Shown one piece after another: positions 27,086-35,518 of a stretch of DNA of 64,000 nucleotides. Position 1 is the stretch's first letter, and every line of letters begins with the position of its first letter. A model generated the notes under the pieces. That model worked only from the letters and a program-made list of their open reading frames with translations. It was not told the origin of the DNA and did not search any database. Source of the DNA: Nitrospira sp. SG-bin1. GTDB lineage: Bacteria > Nitrospirota > Nitrospiria > Nitrospirales > Nitrospiraceae. The position numbers were made by a program, and so were the translations under genes. Location: NCBI GenBank assembly GCA_002083365.1, contig LVWS01000005.1, positions 62,001-126,000 on the forward strand. Direction: 5' to 3'.

Positions 27086-28174
27086 GTGGAAACCGTTAAC
27101 GAAATGGTGGGAGCGAGTCCCGCCATTTGCACGGTCTTTGACTTGGTTCGCAAGATGGCGAATACCGAGATGCCGGTTCTCATTACCGGCGAGACCGGCA
27201 CTGGGAAGGAATTGACTGCGCAGGCGATCCATGAGCGAAGCCCCAGGAAACACGGACCTTTCGTGCCAATCAATTGCGGAGCCATCCCGGAAACCTTATT
27301 GGAATCCGAACTGTTTGGTCACGAACGTGGCGCCTTCACGGGGGCCGTCCACCAAAAGAAAGGTAAACTTGAGGCCGCAGCGGGCGGTACGTTGTTTCTC
27401 GATGAAGTCGGAGATTTACTACCCGCCCTTCAGGTCAAGCTGCTTCGTTTTTTACAGGAAGGCACGTTCGAACGGGTCGGTGGACAAGAGACACTCCATG
27501 TCGATGCGCGGGTTCTTGCCGCGACCAATGTCGACCTGAAAACCGCGATCGACAAGAACCTCTTTCGAGAGGATCTTTATTATAGACTCGGCGTGTTGCA
27601 TATCCATCTCCCACCACTGCGCGACCGGGGCGAGGATACTTTGCTCATGGCGATGGTCTTTCTCAAACGTGCCGCCACGACCTATCGCAAACCGATCCGA
27701 GGCTATACGGCTCAAGCCGTCGGCGTGCTTCGTTCCTATTCCTGGCCGGGGAACGTACGGGAATTAAGCAATCGAGTTCGACGCGCCGTTGTCATGGCGG
27801 AAGGAACCGAAATTACTCCGCAGGACTTGGATCTGGCCGACGAAGAACCTCGGACGGAAGGTTCCCTGGATTCTCTGCGGGCGGCTCACCGCCGGATAGA
27901 AATGGAGTTGCTGGTAAAAGCAATCAGTTTGCATCGAGGGAACTTGACCCGAATGGCAAGGGACCTCGAGGTGAGCCGTTCGACATTGTACCGGAAACTG
28001 CGCGCCTATGGATTGGAAAAATTTGTGCCAGCTGCAATTCCGCTCACACCTGACAACTCCAACCCCAGGCCTAAGAAACCTGCAAAATTCAAGAATAAGG
28101 CTGAAATGCCGCATGAATCTGCAACCGCAGATGCCGCCTTGGCGCAGATCCCTCCACTCCCTCAATCGGTGTAG
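27086..28174 (+). CDS. Sigma-54-dependent transcriptional activator lacking a receiver domain
   Basis: A 362-residue enhancer-binding protein. The AAA+ domain has Walker A GETGTGKE, the sigma-54 contact loop GAFTGA, Walker B GGTLFLDEVGDL, and RLGVLHIHLPPLRDR. A Fis-type HTH (LTRMARDLEVSRSTLYRKLR) lies near residue 300. A Pro/Lys-rich tail follows. Most relatives have an N-terminal receiver or sensor domain; here AAA+ begins at residue 8, so the protein is either constitutive or controlled by a partner. The GTG at 27086 has GGGAGG five bases before it; the GTG at 27080 is too close. Confidence 0.9.
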   Translation: METVNEMVGASPAICTVFDLVRKMANTEMPVLITGETGTGKELTAQAIHERSPRKHGPFVPINCGAIPETLLESELFGHERGAFTGAVHQKKGKLEAAAGGTLFLDEVGDLLPALQVKLLRFLQEGTFERVGGQETLHVDARVLAATNVDLKTAIDKNLFREDLYYRLGVLHIHLPPLRDRGEDTLLMAMVFLKRAATTYRKPIRGYTAQAVGVLRSYSWPGNVRELSNRVRRAVVMAEGTEITPQDLDLADEEPRTEGSLDSLRAAHRRIEMELLVKAISLHRGNLTRMARDLEVSRSTLYRKLRAYGLEKFVPAAIPLTPDNSNPRPKKPAKFKNKAEMPHESATADAALAQIPPLPQSV

Positions 28175-28336
28175 CGACGCTGTTTTCCACAATCACAAAA
28201 CTCTATAACCTCCCTGATCTCCGTTCTGCTGTGAAGAGAACATCTCGATCGGCGACCTAGAAACAACTCGCGTGCTCTCGCGTATCAAGGTAATCGTTTT
28301 CATTTCTGAAAATGAAAGCTGCCTGGCACGCATGAA

Positions 28337-28355
28337 GTGTTTCACAATGAAACAC
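28337..28355 (+). promoter_or_regulatory. Perfect palindrome GTGTTTCA-CAA-TGAAACAC
   Basis: Two 8-base arms with a 3-base centre, 163 bases after the sigma-54 activator gene. A site of this size and symmetry suits a dimeric HTH protein such as a Fis-type activator. A related copy lies at 28480. Function is inferred. Confidence 0.4.
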
Positions 28356-28479
28356 CATGAAGAGAGTAATAGGGCCACAATATATTGATTTGCCTTTGCA
28401 ACAATTCGCATGCAATGTGTTCTTGTGATCTTGTAAGTCGTGATCAGCTCCCTATTCCATCCAAAACATTCTACAAGCA

Positions 28480-28498
28480 GTGTCTCACAATAGAACAC
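28480..28498 (+). promoter_or_regulatory. Imperfect copy of the palindrome at 28337
   Basis: GTGTCTCA-CAA-TAGAACAC has the same length and the same CAA centre as the site at 28337, with three base changes in the arms. The centres of the two sites are 143 bases apart. Paired sites are usual for enhancer-binding proteins, but this is inference. Confidence 0.35.
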
Positions 28499-28769
28499 CT
28501 TGGGATGATCAGAATTCATCGTGTGTGGAGGGTAACTGCATGGGATCTTCACAAATGCGAATGATTCGATTCTATTTTGGAACGCAGTGTACATCTTCCA
28601 AGATGCATGGAGTTTGTCTTGATCGATATCAGTGTTCCAGAATAATACAAGTGGACACGATTTGATACAATCGAGTAGCTGCGGCTTGCCCGAAAAGTTC
28701 ATATTACTCTCAAATAAAAAATATTGTGCTTTAGGCACCTGAATTGCTTTCGCATCAGAACAATTTGTT

Positions 28770-29186
28770 ATGCGTAGTACTGAACGGGGTGGGGATATTG
28801 TGGATAACCTAACGGGACACGATGGCATGTTTCCTCTACACCTACTGGCAGCTTGTGAACATCATCAATATGGGTATGACCGTAGCTCGATGGCACGACT
28901 TCAGACCTTGCAGATGTCATCCTGTGAAGCTGCGGAAGGAGACATGACGCCGGCGTGGTGGTTTCATCACTTTGAGCCTGTCTGGAAACCATTCATTCAA
29001 TGGTTTTGTCGACAAAGGAACGTGACATTGTATGAGTTCGAGCATGCCGCTTCTCAAGTTCGTGGGCTGACGCATATCGAAAAAACAATCGCCATCTCCG
29101 CATTTCGCCACCAACAGGAATTGGGGGGAGCTCCGTCCCACAACGCCACGGCGTTTCGCTGTGAACAAAGTCTGTCCGCCGTTTGA
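28770..29186 (+). CDS. Possible hypothetical protein
   Basis: A 138-residue open frame starting MRSTERGGDIVDNLTGHDG. The second half looks like real protein (TPAWWFHHFEPVWKPFIQWF, GLTHIEKTIAISAFRHQQEL); the first half less so. An internal ATG at 28943 is preceded by AAGGAG but only two bases away. No family is recognised. The gene lies downstream of the palindromes and could be their target. Confidence 0.3.
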   Translation: MRSTERGGDIVDNLTGHDGMFPLHLLAACEHHQYGYDRSSMARLQTLQMSSCEAAEGDMTPAWWFHHFEPVWKPFIQWFCRQRNVTLYEFEHAASQVRGLTHIEKTIAISAFRHQQELGGAPSHNATAFRCEQSLSAV

Positions 29187-29382
29187 CGGCGCTGCTTTCG
29201 TGTGAGCTCATTCCAACAGTCCCATTCCCCAATGCTCAAAGCCCAATGATGACCTGCCTGACTTTCTACGGCGAGAAGGGTACGCCGGCACTTCAATCCC
29301 GAGTGAGTATGAATCGAATGCTCAGGCGTGACTGGTTGATGTGCAGGACATGACTGTCTTCTGCACGAAAGACGGCCACGCT

Positions 29383-30219
29383 TCAGGGAGTCTTGTGCTC
29401 TGCAGGACTATAGTATTGGATGAAACGTTCTTGCACGAGAGGAACGGAAGCTGTCGCGCTCTGTGACCAGGACGATTGTTCTGTCGTCAGTTCCTTAGTC
29501 CAGTTGCCCATCGCGTCGTATTCATAAGTGGTGATCCACTTGCGCGGCTGATTATCGCCGAACGTTTCGGTCGTCGCTCGTACACGCCTTCCCAGATCAT
29601 CATAGTCGCTCGCCACCCTGCCGGACACTACTCCTTGCGCGTCGTACATGACGAGCTCACGTAACCGTCCCTGTGCATCATACCGGTGCGTCAATTCACT
29701 GAAGAGCTCACCTTTACTGTACCGGGCTGAATAAATGCGCCGCCCGAATATATCGAACAGACTCTTGTATGCGATCGAATGGTTGACCCACAGTTGTTCC
29801 CAAAGGTGCCCTCGTTGGTCGTACTGTAAAAACTCGGCATGCTGAAAACCGCCGTCATCTGAGGTCGTCACTGATGCGGTCTCTCGGCCCCGTGAGTCTC
29901 GCGCATAGACGACCTGTTTCCTAAACAGCAATCTCCCGCTGGGGTCCAGAGCGAGTTCTTCTTGGAGATGTCCCTCCCGGTCATACCGGAACAATGAATA
30001 TGTGGAGGTATTGGCATGTGCAATGTCAACGGCGGCCTCGATGAGATGCCCGGCGCGATCATAGGTTTCGGTTGTGGAGTAGCCCAATCTCTTGATCGTG
30101 ACACTGCGAACGGGTCCGCTGAGTTCATTCGTGGTTCCGATTGTCTCGGCAACACCGGCCGCCTCCCAAAGGCTCCCACCAACGGTGGCCAGGAGGATTG
30201 AAAACAATCGAATATACAT
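29383..30219 (-). CDS. Secreted RHS/YD-repeat-like protein
   Basis: A 278-residue protein with an N-terminal signal peptide (LFSILLATVGGSLWEAAGVA). At least six repeats of the YD type follow: ETYDRAGHLIEAA, FRYDREGHLQEEL, LQYDQRGHLWEQL, HRYDAQGRLRELV, SDYDDLGRRVRAT and YEYDAMGNWTKEL. Short YD-repeat proteins of this kind lack the toxin tip and large shell of full RHS proteins, so a delivered toxin is unlikely. It probably acts in the periplasm or on the surface. Confidence 0.75.
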   Translation of the reverse strand: MYIRLFSILLATVGGSLWEAAGVAETIGTTNELSGPVRSVTIKRLGYSTTETYDRAGHLIEAAVDIAHANTSTYSLFRYDREGHLQEELALDPSGRLLFRKQVVYARDSRGRETASVTTSDDGGFQHAEFLQYDQRGHLWEQLWVNHSIAYKSLFDIFGRRIYSARYSKGELFSELTHRYDAQGRLRELVMYDAQGVVSGRVASDYDDLGRRVRATTETFGDNQPRKWITTYEYDAMGNWTKELTTEQSSWSQSATASVPLVQERFIQYYSPAEHKTP

Positions 30220-30349
30220 GTATCCCTCTCCGAGACATTCTACACTGGACGTCGAAAATATGAAGAAAGAGGAGGAATTTGGGCGGGAGCGGTGAACGCG
30301 CGTTGGATATAATATGACGGCTGAAGTCTCCTTGTGAAGGAGCGTGACT

Positions 30350-31012
30350 ATGTATTGTGAGGACCTCGCATATATTCATGATCGCGGATATTCCGACGGA
30401 GCAGCTCGTGCCGCGACATGGATCGTTCACATGTTACGAACCAAGCATCGAAGCGGCGGCCGTCTTCTGGACTTGGGGTGTGTGGGAGCGACGGCCGTGT
30501 TTAGCCGAGCCGGGTACGAGACGCTTGGGATGGACATCTCTCGATCAATGGTTCATCTGGCAAGACGTCGGGTGCCTCACGGAAAGTCTCGTGTCGCCTC
30601 TTTCTTGCTTATTCGACCGTTCCATGGACCGCCATCGTGGCGACCGGCGAGGTCCTCAATTACCTTACCTTCCGCAGACGTGGGATTTGCTTTCGATGTT
30701 CGCATGCCTCCTCGCAAAGACGATCCGTTGACATGGGTGACAGGAAAGATCGGTACCGATTGGTCTGTCATGTCCGGCAGAGTGGTCGACATGAACCGGC
30801 GAATATTGATACGGAGCATCACAACGCTTCGATTGGTACGTGGTCGATGGCGGCGTGGCCAAGAGATCCATCGACAACGCCTGTACCGTCCATCGGACAT
30901 TCGCGCATGGTTGCGTGTCGCCGGCTTTCATATCGAAAGGCGATCCGGCTATGACGAAATCCCGCTTTCCACTGGTGCACTGTTCATCGCAAGCAAGCCA
31001 GGCGCACCATGA
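30350..31012 (+). pseudogene. SAM-dependent methyltransferase, frameshifted
   Basis: The start (ATG 30350 after AAGGAG) encodes MYCEDLAYIHDRGYSDGAAR and a SAM-binding motif reading LLDLGC, where the usual GAG glycines are disturbed (LDLGCVGATAVF). The frame stays open to 31012. However, the conserved central segment TAIVATGEVLNYLT is found only in another frame, at about 30618-30670. The first frame resumes with FAFDVRMPP and ends with a good C-terminus (YRPSDIRAWLRVAGFHIERR). Compensating shifts therefore surround a stretch of about 90 bases. A class I methyltransferase is the parent; the present product would be non-functional unless the assembly is wrong here. Confidence 0.55.
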
Positions 31013-31129
31013 TGACCAACGGGACGAGATCAGCACGGAGCAGGGGGGAACAGGACGGTCGATTCTCCTCGCCGATTCTTTGGTTTCTCTTCGACGGTGA
31101 CTTCCGCGGTGGTACGCTCTTATTCAACT

Positions 31130-31438
31130 ATGCCGCTGTCTACCCTTCAACCTCCGATCGCTGACGAGCCACCGACATCTCCGCTCGTCCCGACATTTCC
31201 ACAACCAGTAGTGGACGCCCTATCGCGAGGTCATTGGGTCGACGCGATCGTACCAGTGCGCCTGGAACAGGGCATCGGTGTCCATGAAGCCCAGGATGTG
31301 ATCGAGACGTCTCTCCGATCACAACCGGCCCTCGGAGATCGAGTTGATGAAGCCCAAGCGGATGCGCGCGAAGGCCTACTCCGCTGGCTGATCTTCCTGT
31401 TGGCCGGCGGTGGGGGGCTTGCATATTTCTTGATGTAA
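31130..31438 (+). CDS. Small membrane protein with an L7/L12-like segment
   Basis: A 102-residue protein. The segment VDAIVPVRLEQGIGVHEAQDVIE resembles the C-terminal domain of ribosomal protein L7/L12 (family pattern Ixxxr-x-xGLGLKEAKDxVE). The C-terminus is one transmembrane helix (WLIFLLAGGGGLAYFLM). L7/L12-like domains fused to membrane helices occur in several bacteria with unknown role. No ribosome site marks the start; an upstream frame begins at 31097. Confidence 0.5.
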   Translation: MPLSTLQPPIADEPPTSPLVPTFPQPVVDALSRGHWVDAIVPVRLEQGIGVHEAQDVIETSLRSQPALGDRVDEAQADAREGLLRWLIFLLAGGGGLAYFLM

Positions 31439-31459
31439 TGAGAAGGGCATGCACGCACA

Positions 31460-31660
31460 ATGGATGGTGATCAAATTCTGCTGGCTCTGATCGGCACCGG
31501 CGCATCCTTCGTGACATTTTGTCTCATGCGATTCCCTCGGACTCGGCGACCTCGGTTCCAACCTTATGGTCCCTTCTCGCTGACCGCTTCCTTCTTCGGT
31601 GCCTTGACAATCCTCCTCATCTCCGTCTTGACAGTCTACGCACAAGCCGTTTGGCGCTGA
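31460..31660 (+). CDS. Small two-helix membrane protein
   Basis: A 66-residue protein, about 20 bases after the preceding gene on the same strand. Two hydrophobic helices (LLALIGTGASFVTFCLM and FFGALTILLISVLTVYAQ) flank a basic, Pro-rich loop (RFPRTRRPRFQPYG). A GAGAAGGG lies 13 bases upstream of the ATG. No family is recognised. Confidence 0.45.
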   Translation: MDGDQILLALIGTGASFVTFCLMRFPRTRRPRFQPYGPFSLTASFFGALTILLISVLTVYAQAVWR

Positions 31661-31726
31661 ATATTCTTTCCCTTCCCTCCGGGTGTACAATCTTCACTAT
31701 CATCTGTATTGTCCGGGGGAACCTCT

Positions 31727-31912
31727 ATGTTTGTTACGCCTGATACATGGATCGGTCTGGGGATTGTCGTGATTATCGCTGTACTGGTTGTGGGCCACGC
31801 TACATTTCTTGGCACGTTGATCATTTGGCTGTTTGGGACAGAACAAGAGACAGTGGAAACGTCTGGCAGGGATAAGACGACCCTACGGTCAGAAATACAT
31901 GAAGCCGTATAA
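31727..31912 (+). CDS. Small single-helix membrane protein
   Basis: A 61-residue protein. The start MFVTPDTWIGLGIVVIIAVL is followed by a second hydrophobic part (FLGTLIIWLFG) and a charged tail. GGGGGA sits about six bases before the ATG. It is the third small membrane-protein gene in a row on this strand. Confidence 0.45.
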   Translation: MFVTPDTWIGLGIVVIIAVLVVGHATFLGTLIIWLFGTEQETVETSGRDKTTLRSEIHEAV

Positions 31913-32416
31913 TGCGTATAATGATGGGCCATGTGCCTCACGCCCCATGTCGTCAGAACGGTGTACCAAGTGAAACGATTGCGAATTTGTACCAAGCAAA
32001 TGCGAATCGCTCGTCATTGTCCACACCGCCCTCGATAACCCGGTACCCTGTCGTGACATACCAGGTATCGCTCAGGTCAAGATCCATAAAACATGAACTG
32101 GGACTGCTCACCTAGTAATTATCCTTGCAATCTTTATGGTCCGCGAGTCTTAGGTAGCAGGAAGGTGGGCGATCTTGTGATCGCTTATCACGATCAGTAT
32201 CATTCCAGCAAACGGACGGTGGACAAACATGACCTCTCCGTCCACATCAAGAATCTAAGCGAATCAAGGTTTAACAGGTTGCATCCGCCAGCGAGACCAT
32301 CTATCTTGTTTCAGCGGTCTCCGGTGTTTTGCGTTCGAATCCGTCATAGATATCTCTGTACGGATATCCCTGTACGCGCGGCATGTGATTTCCTCGGGTA
32401 ACACTTCCTTGAAACA
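31913..32416. other. Intergenic stretch without a supported gene
   Basis: About 500 bases. The open frames here are short and not protein-like. A small hairpin (GTGAT...ATCAC) lies near 32176-32190 within GATC-rich sequence. Nothing else stands out. Confidence 0.3.
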
Positions 32417-32950
32417 GTGAAATCACCACAAGGACATGAAGCGGGTCCGGTGGCCAAATTTTTAGCGGAGGATCACCGGCGATTAGAACAACTCCTTCGG
32501 ACAGCTCTGGCTACTTCAGGCTGTGTGGAGCAGGGAACGTATGACCACTTCCGAGCCGGCCTGCTCCGCCACACCGGGATGGAAGAGAAAATCCTCCTGC
32601 CGGCTGCACAGCGATGGAACGGAGGCACACCGCTCTCGATGGCGGCGAAGCTCCGGCTCGATCATGGTGCAATCGCTTCTCTGCTCATGCCGACGCCCAC
32701 TCCGGGTATCGTCGCCGCACTCCGCTCGATCCTCGACATACACAATGTGCTGGAAGAAGGCCCGGATGGCTTATATGAAACGTGCGATAAGCTTGCGGGT
32801 TCGCACATTGACCAGTTGATCACCGCGCTCCGTACTGCCCCGGAAGTGACCGTGCTGCCCCATTCTGATACCCCGGCTGTACTGGGCGCCGTCCGCCGAG
32901 CCTTGGAGCGAGCCGGCTATGAGTGCCCCGGTGAGCTGACCGCCTCTTGA
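32417..32950 (+). CDS. Hemerythrin HHE domain-containing protein
   Basis: A 177-residue helical protein. The HHE cation-binding pattern is visible: AEDHRRLEQLL near residue 20, RHTGMEEKILLPA near residue 50, and LRLDHGAIASLLM near residue 80. The HxxxE ligands, as in HTGMEE, would bind a di-iron centre. Related proteins bind oxygen or NO, or repair iron-sulfur centres. It starts with GTG. It lies 43 bases upstream of prfC on the same strand, but no functional link is known. Confidence 0.7.
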   Translation: MKSPQGHEAGPVAKFLAEDHRRLEQLLRTALATSGCVEQGTYDHFRAGLLRHTGMEEKILLPAAQRWNGGTPLSMAAKLRLDHGAIASLLMPTPTPGIVAALRSILDIHNVLEEGPDGLYETCDKLAGSHIDQLITALRTAPEVTVLPHSDTPAVLGAVRRALERAGYECPGELTAS

Positions 32951-32993
32951 GAATCACCCTCTTGCCATTACGATATGGTATGCTGCGCACGCT

Positions 32994-34598
32994 ATGACGA
33001 CTGAGACGACCCTCTTCAGCGAACTTGCCGCCGCCGTCGCGCGGAGACGGACCTTTGCCATCATCAGTCATCCGGATGCCGGCAAAACGACGTTGACGGA
33101 AAAGCTGCTCCTGTACTCCGGCCTGCTCCGAACCGCGGGCATGGTGCGCGGACGGAAGGGTAGAAAGACCACCGCTTCGGATTGGATGGGCATGGAGCAG
33201 GAGCGCGGTATTTCCATCACGGCGTCGGCCATGCAATTTCCCTACAAAGACGCCGTGGTGAATCTCCTGGATACACCGGGCCACCAAGATTTCTCCGAAG
33301 ATACCTATCGCACCCTCACTGCTGCCGACAGCGCCATCATGGTCATCGATGCAGCCAAAGGTGTGGAAACCCAAACACGCAAACTGTTCGCCGTCTGCCG
33401 CATGCGTCGGATCCCGGTCTTGACCTTGATCAACAAGATGGACCTGCCGGGGCGTCCACCGCTCGACCTCATGACCGAAGTGGAACAGGCGTTGAATATT
33501 CACGCGAGCGCGATCAACTGGCCGATCGGGTCGGGCAGTGACTTTGTGGGCATTGTCACTCGTGCCGATAGTCGAGTGCAGCTGTTCAGCAAGACCATGC
33601 ACGGCGGGGCGACCAAAGTCGAAACGGACACGTTGCCGCTGGCCGAGCTCGGAGCACACAGCCGGGTGTCTCAGGAGACCCTGGCACACGTGCAGCATGA
33701 TCTGGAGCTTCTGGAGATCGCCGGAAATCTCTTTACACGGGAGCAGTTTCTTCAGGGCGAAGTCACGCCGGTTTTTTTCGCGTCCGCGCTCACGAATTTT
33801 GGGATTGAAAGCTTTCTCGACGCGTTTGTGGACCTGGCGCCAAGTCCCGGTGTGCGGCCGGCTGATCGTGACGACGGCTCCGAGATGTCTGTAGACCCGA
33901 TCGACATGCCGTTCAGCGCCTATGTCTTCAAGCTGCAGGCGAACATGAACCCGAAGCATCGCGACAGCACGGCATTTCTCCGAATCTGTTCCGGACGTTT
34001 CGAACGCGATATGGTGGTGAAGCATCACCGATTGGGTCGAGAGATTCGGCTGGCAAGACCGCATAGTTTGGTGGCGCAGGAACGCAGCACGGTCGAAGAG
34101 GCCTATCCGGGCGACATCATCGGCATCATCAATCCCGGCGTCTTTGCCATCGGTGATACGGTATCGCTAACCGGAGGTTTCAACTATAAACCGCTCCCAC
34201 AATTCCAGCCCGAAATCTTTGCGCGCCTGAGACCGACGGATGTCGGCAAGCGCAAGGCGTTCGACAAGGGCTTGTCCCAGATGGCGCAAGAGGGCACGGT
34301 GCAGATCATGCGGAGTTTCAATGACCAAGAAGTGTTGATTGCCGCGGTCGGCCGTCTCCAGTTCGACGTGCTGCAATACCGACTCCGCCATGAATACCGC
34401 GTCGAAACGATCCTCGACGCGCTACCGTTCAGTTGCAGCGCCTGGTTGGAAGGGGATCCCTCTACCTTCAAACCACCGTCGGCGTCGATGATGGTGAAGG
34501 ACCAACGAGATCGGGTCGTCGTCCTCTTCGGTGATCAGCTCATGAAGACCATCGCGCGGGATCGGAACCCCGATCATGTGCTGCGGGACATGGGCTAA
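32994..34598 (+). CDS. prfC: Peptide chain release factor 3
   Basis: A 534-residue translational GTPase that recycles release factors 1 and 2 from the ribosome. The GTPase motifs are intact: G1 SHPDAGKTTLTEK, G3 DTPGHQDFSEDTYRTL and G4 NKMD. EQERGISI and RDVASR-like downstream segments match RF3, and the C-terminal RF3 domain is complete (VGRLQFDVLQYRLRHEY). Length equals the family norm (about 530). A GC-rich hairpin follows the stop. Confidence 0.95.
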   Translation: MTTETTLFSELAAAVARRRTFAIISHPDAGKTTLTEKLLLYSGLLRTAGMVRGRKGRKTTASDWMGMEQERGISITASAMQFPYKDAVVNLLDTPGHQDFSEDTYRTLTAADSAIMVIDAAKGVETQTRKLFAVCRMRRIPVLTLINKMDLPGRPPLDLMTEVEQALNIHASAINWPIGSGSDFVGIVTRADSRVQLFSKTMHGGATKVETDTLPLAELGAHSRVSQETLAHVQHDLELLEIAGNLFTREQFLQGEVTPVFFASALTNFGIESFLDAFVDLAPSPGVRPADRDDGSEMSVDPIDMPFSAYVFKLQANMNPKHRDSTAFLRICSGRFERDMVVKHHRLGREIRLARPHSLVAQERSTVEEAYPGDIIGIINPGVFAIGDTVSLTGGFNYKPLPQFQPEIFARLRPTDVGKRKAFDKGLSQMAQEGTVQIMRSFNDQEVLIAAVGRLQFDVLQYRLRHEYRVETILDALPFSCSAWLEGDPSTFKPPSASMMVKDQRDRVVVLFGDQLMKTIARDRNPDHVLRDMG

Positions 34599-34606
34599 TC
34601 ATGATC

Positions 34607-34631
34607 CTTAGCGTCGGAGACGACAGCTAAG
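34607..34631 (+). terminator. Hairpin after prfC
   Basis: CTTAGCGTCG and CGAC-A-GCTAAG pair as a 10-bp stem with one bulged A and a GAGA tetraloop, nine bases after the prfC stop. A T-tract is lacking, but the position between convergent genes fits a terminator or stabilising hairpin. Confidence 0.4.
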
Positions 34632-34682
34632 AGCAACCGGCGATGTTCTCCGACTGTTTTACGTGCCGAAGCAAATCATTGA

Positions 34683-35001
34683 CTAATGCCTCTTTCCCTT
34701 CGCTGCCTCTTCCTGTTCCAGATCAATAATGGCGCCGGACATCGCGTCGATGTGCACTTCCATGTTTGTTGTCGGCTGAGACTACTTCTACTTTCCACAC
34801 CGTCATGTCATGCTTCTTTTCCAATTCCCCCTCTATGACCTTCCTGGCACACGCTCCGTCGCCGCTTTGACCGCTTGGTCTATCGTGACCTTCGCATTCT
34901 GGGACATCTGAAGCTTGTCCTTGGTCGAGTCGGCCCAGACTGTCCCGATGGTGGGCCACCGCGATGACGAATGACATCACCACAACTCTGCTTCGATCCA
35001 T
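34683..35001 (-). pseudogene. PepSY-domain secreted protein, frameshifted
   Basis: The gene would start at ATG 35001 (MDRSRVVVMSFVIAVA, a signal peptide). The middle reads KLQMSQNAKVTIDQAVKAAT in a second frame (about 34935-34858). It then shifts back to KVIEGELEKKHDMTVWKVEV in the first frame (about 34855-34772), and finally to NMEVHIDAMSGAIIDLEQEE in a third frame, ending at a TAG at 34683. Joined together, these give an ordinary PepSY-domain protein. At least three frameshifts within 320 bases mean decay or sequencing error. Confidence 0.65.
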
Positions 35002-35233
35002 GGAGACCTCCTTATCTGTGTAACTTGCGACTAAGTTTCCCTTCGCTAAAAATATGCCACTTCTGTGGATGTACTTGGATTGCCAGGATTCAGGTTATGT
35101 CCAGGCCGCCCCGTAGGTTTTTGTATGGTGGCTGAGAACAAGACCGCTTGTACCTGAGAACGGGTTGTCTTCCTCCCTAGGGTGACGAATGGGAACGGAA
35201 GTGTTGTGTTATAAGGAAAGAGGAGGAGGATAA

Positions 35234-35518
35234 GTGGACGAAATCCGAAATCACTTGGCCCGGCAACGGACCGAGTTGGCCAATGAACGGACGTTGTTGG
35301 CCTATATCAGAACTGCGTTGGGCTTCGAGATAGTCGGTTTACCGGCCGTGTGGTGGTTGGATCACCCGTATGTCCAAGCGTTAGGCGGGCTATCGATGGC
35401 GGCTGGTCTGGCCTGTCTTGTACTTGGTATACGCCGGTTTCTGACGGTGAGGAATATGATCGCTCAAGAATTTCGTTCGCAACAGGGTATAGAGGCGGAG
35501 CTCAACATACCCGGATAA
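35234..35518 (+). CDS. DUF202 family membrane protein
   Basis: A 94-residue protein. The N-terminal pattern ERTLLAYIRTALGFEIVGL matches DUF202, a short membrane domain found near the VTC polyphosphate system in eukaryotes and alone in bacteria. Three hydrophobic segments follow. The start is GTG after GAGGAGGA. No partner gene is adjacent. Confidence 0.82.
   Translation: MDEIRNHLARQRTELANERTLLAYIRTALGFEIVGLPAVWWLDHPYVQALGGLSMAAGLACLVLGIRRFLTVRNMIAQEFRSQQGIEAELNIPG

Larger units (their letters stand above)
28175..28769. other. AT-rich stretch with no confident gene
   Basis: About 590 bases, AT-richer than the neighbours. An open frame on the minus strand (28193-28828) looks non-protein-like. 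The stretch carries two related palindromic sites, listed separately. It may be the regulatory region for genes controlled by the sigma-54 activator just upstream, or old transferred DNA. Confidence 0.35.

Noticed and set aside
28193..28828. A 211-codon frame on the minus strand in AT-rich DNA
   Set aside because: No ribosome site, no domain, and it covers two palindromes typical of regulatory DNA.
32320..32350. GTTCGAATCC, a T-loop-like sequence
   Set aside because: No acceptor, D or anticodon stems can be built around it, so no tRNA is called.
32820..34064. A 414-codon open frame on the minus strand
   Set aside because: Antisense to prfC, whose GTPase motifs are complete.
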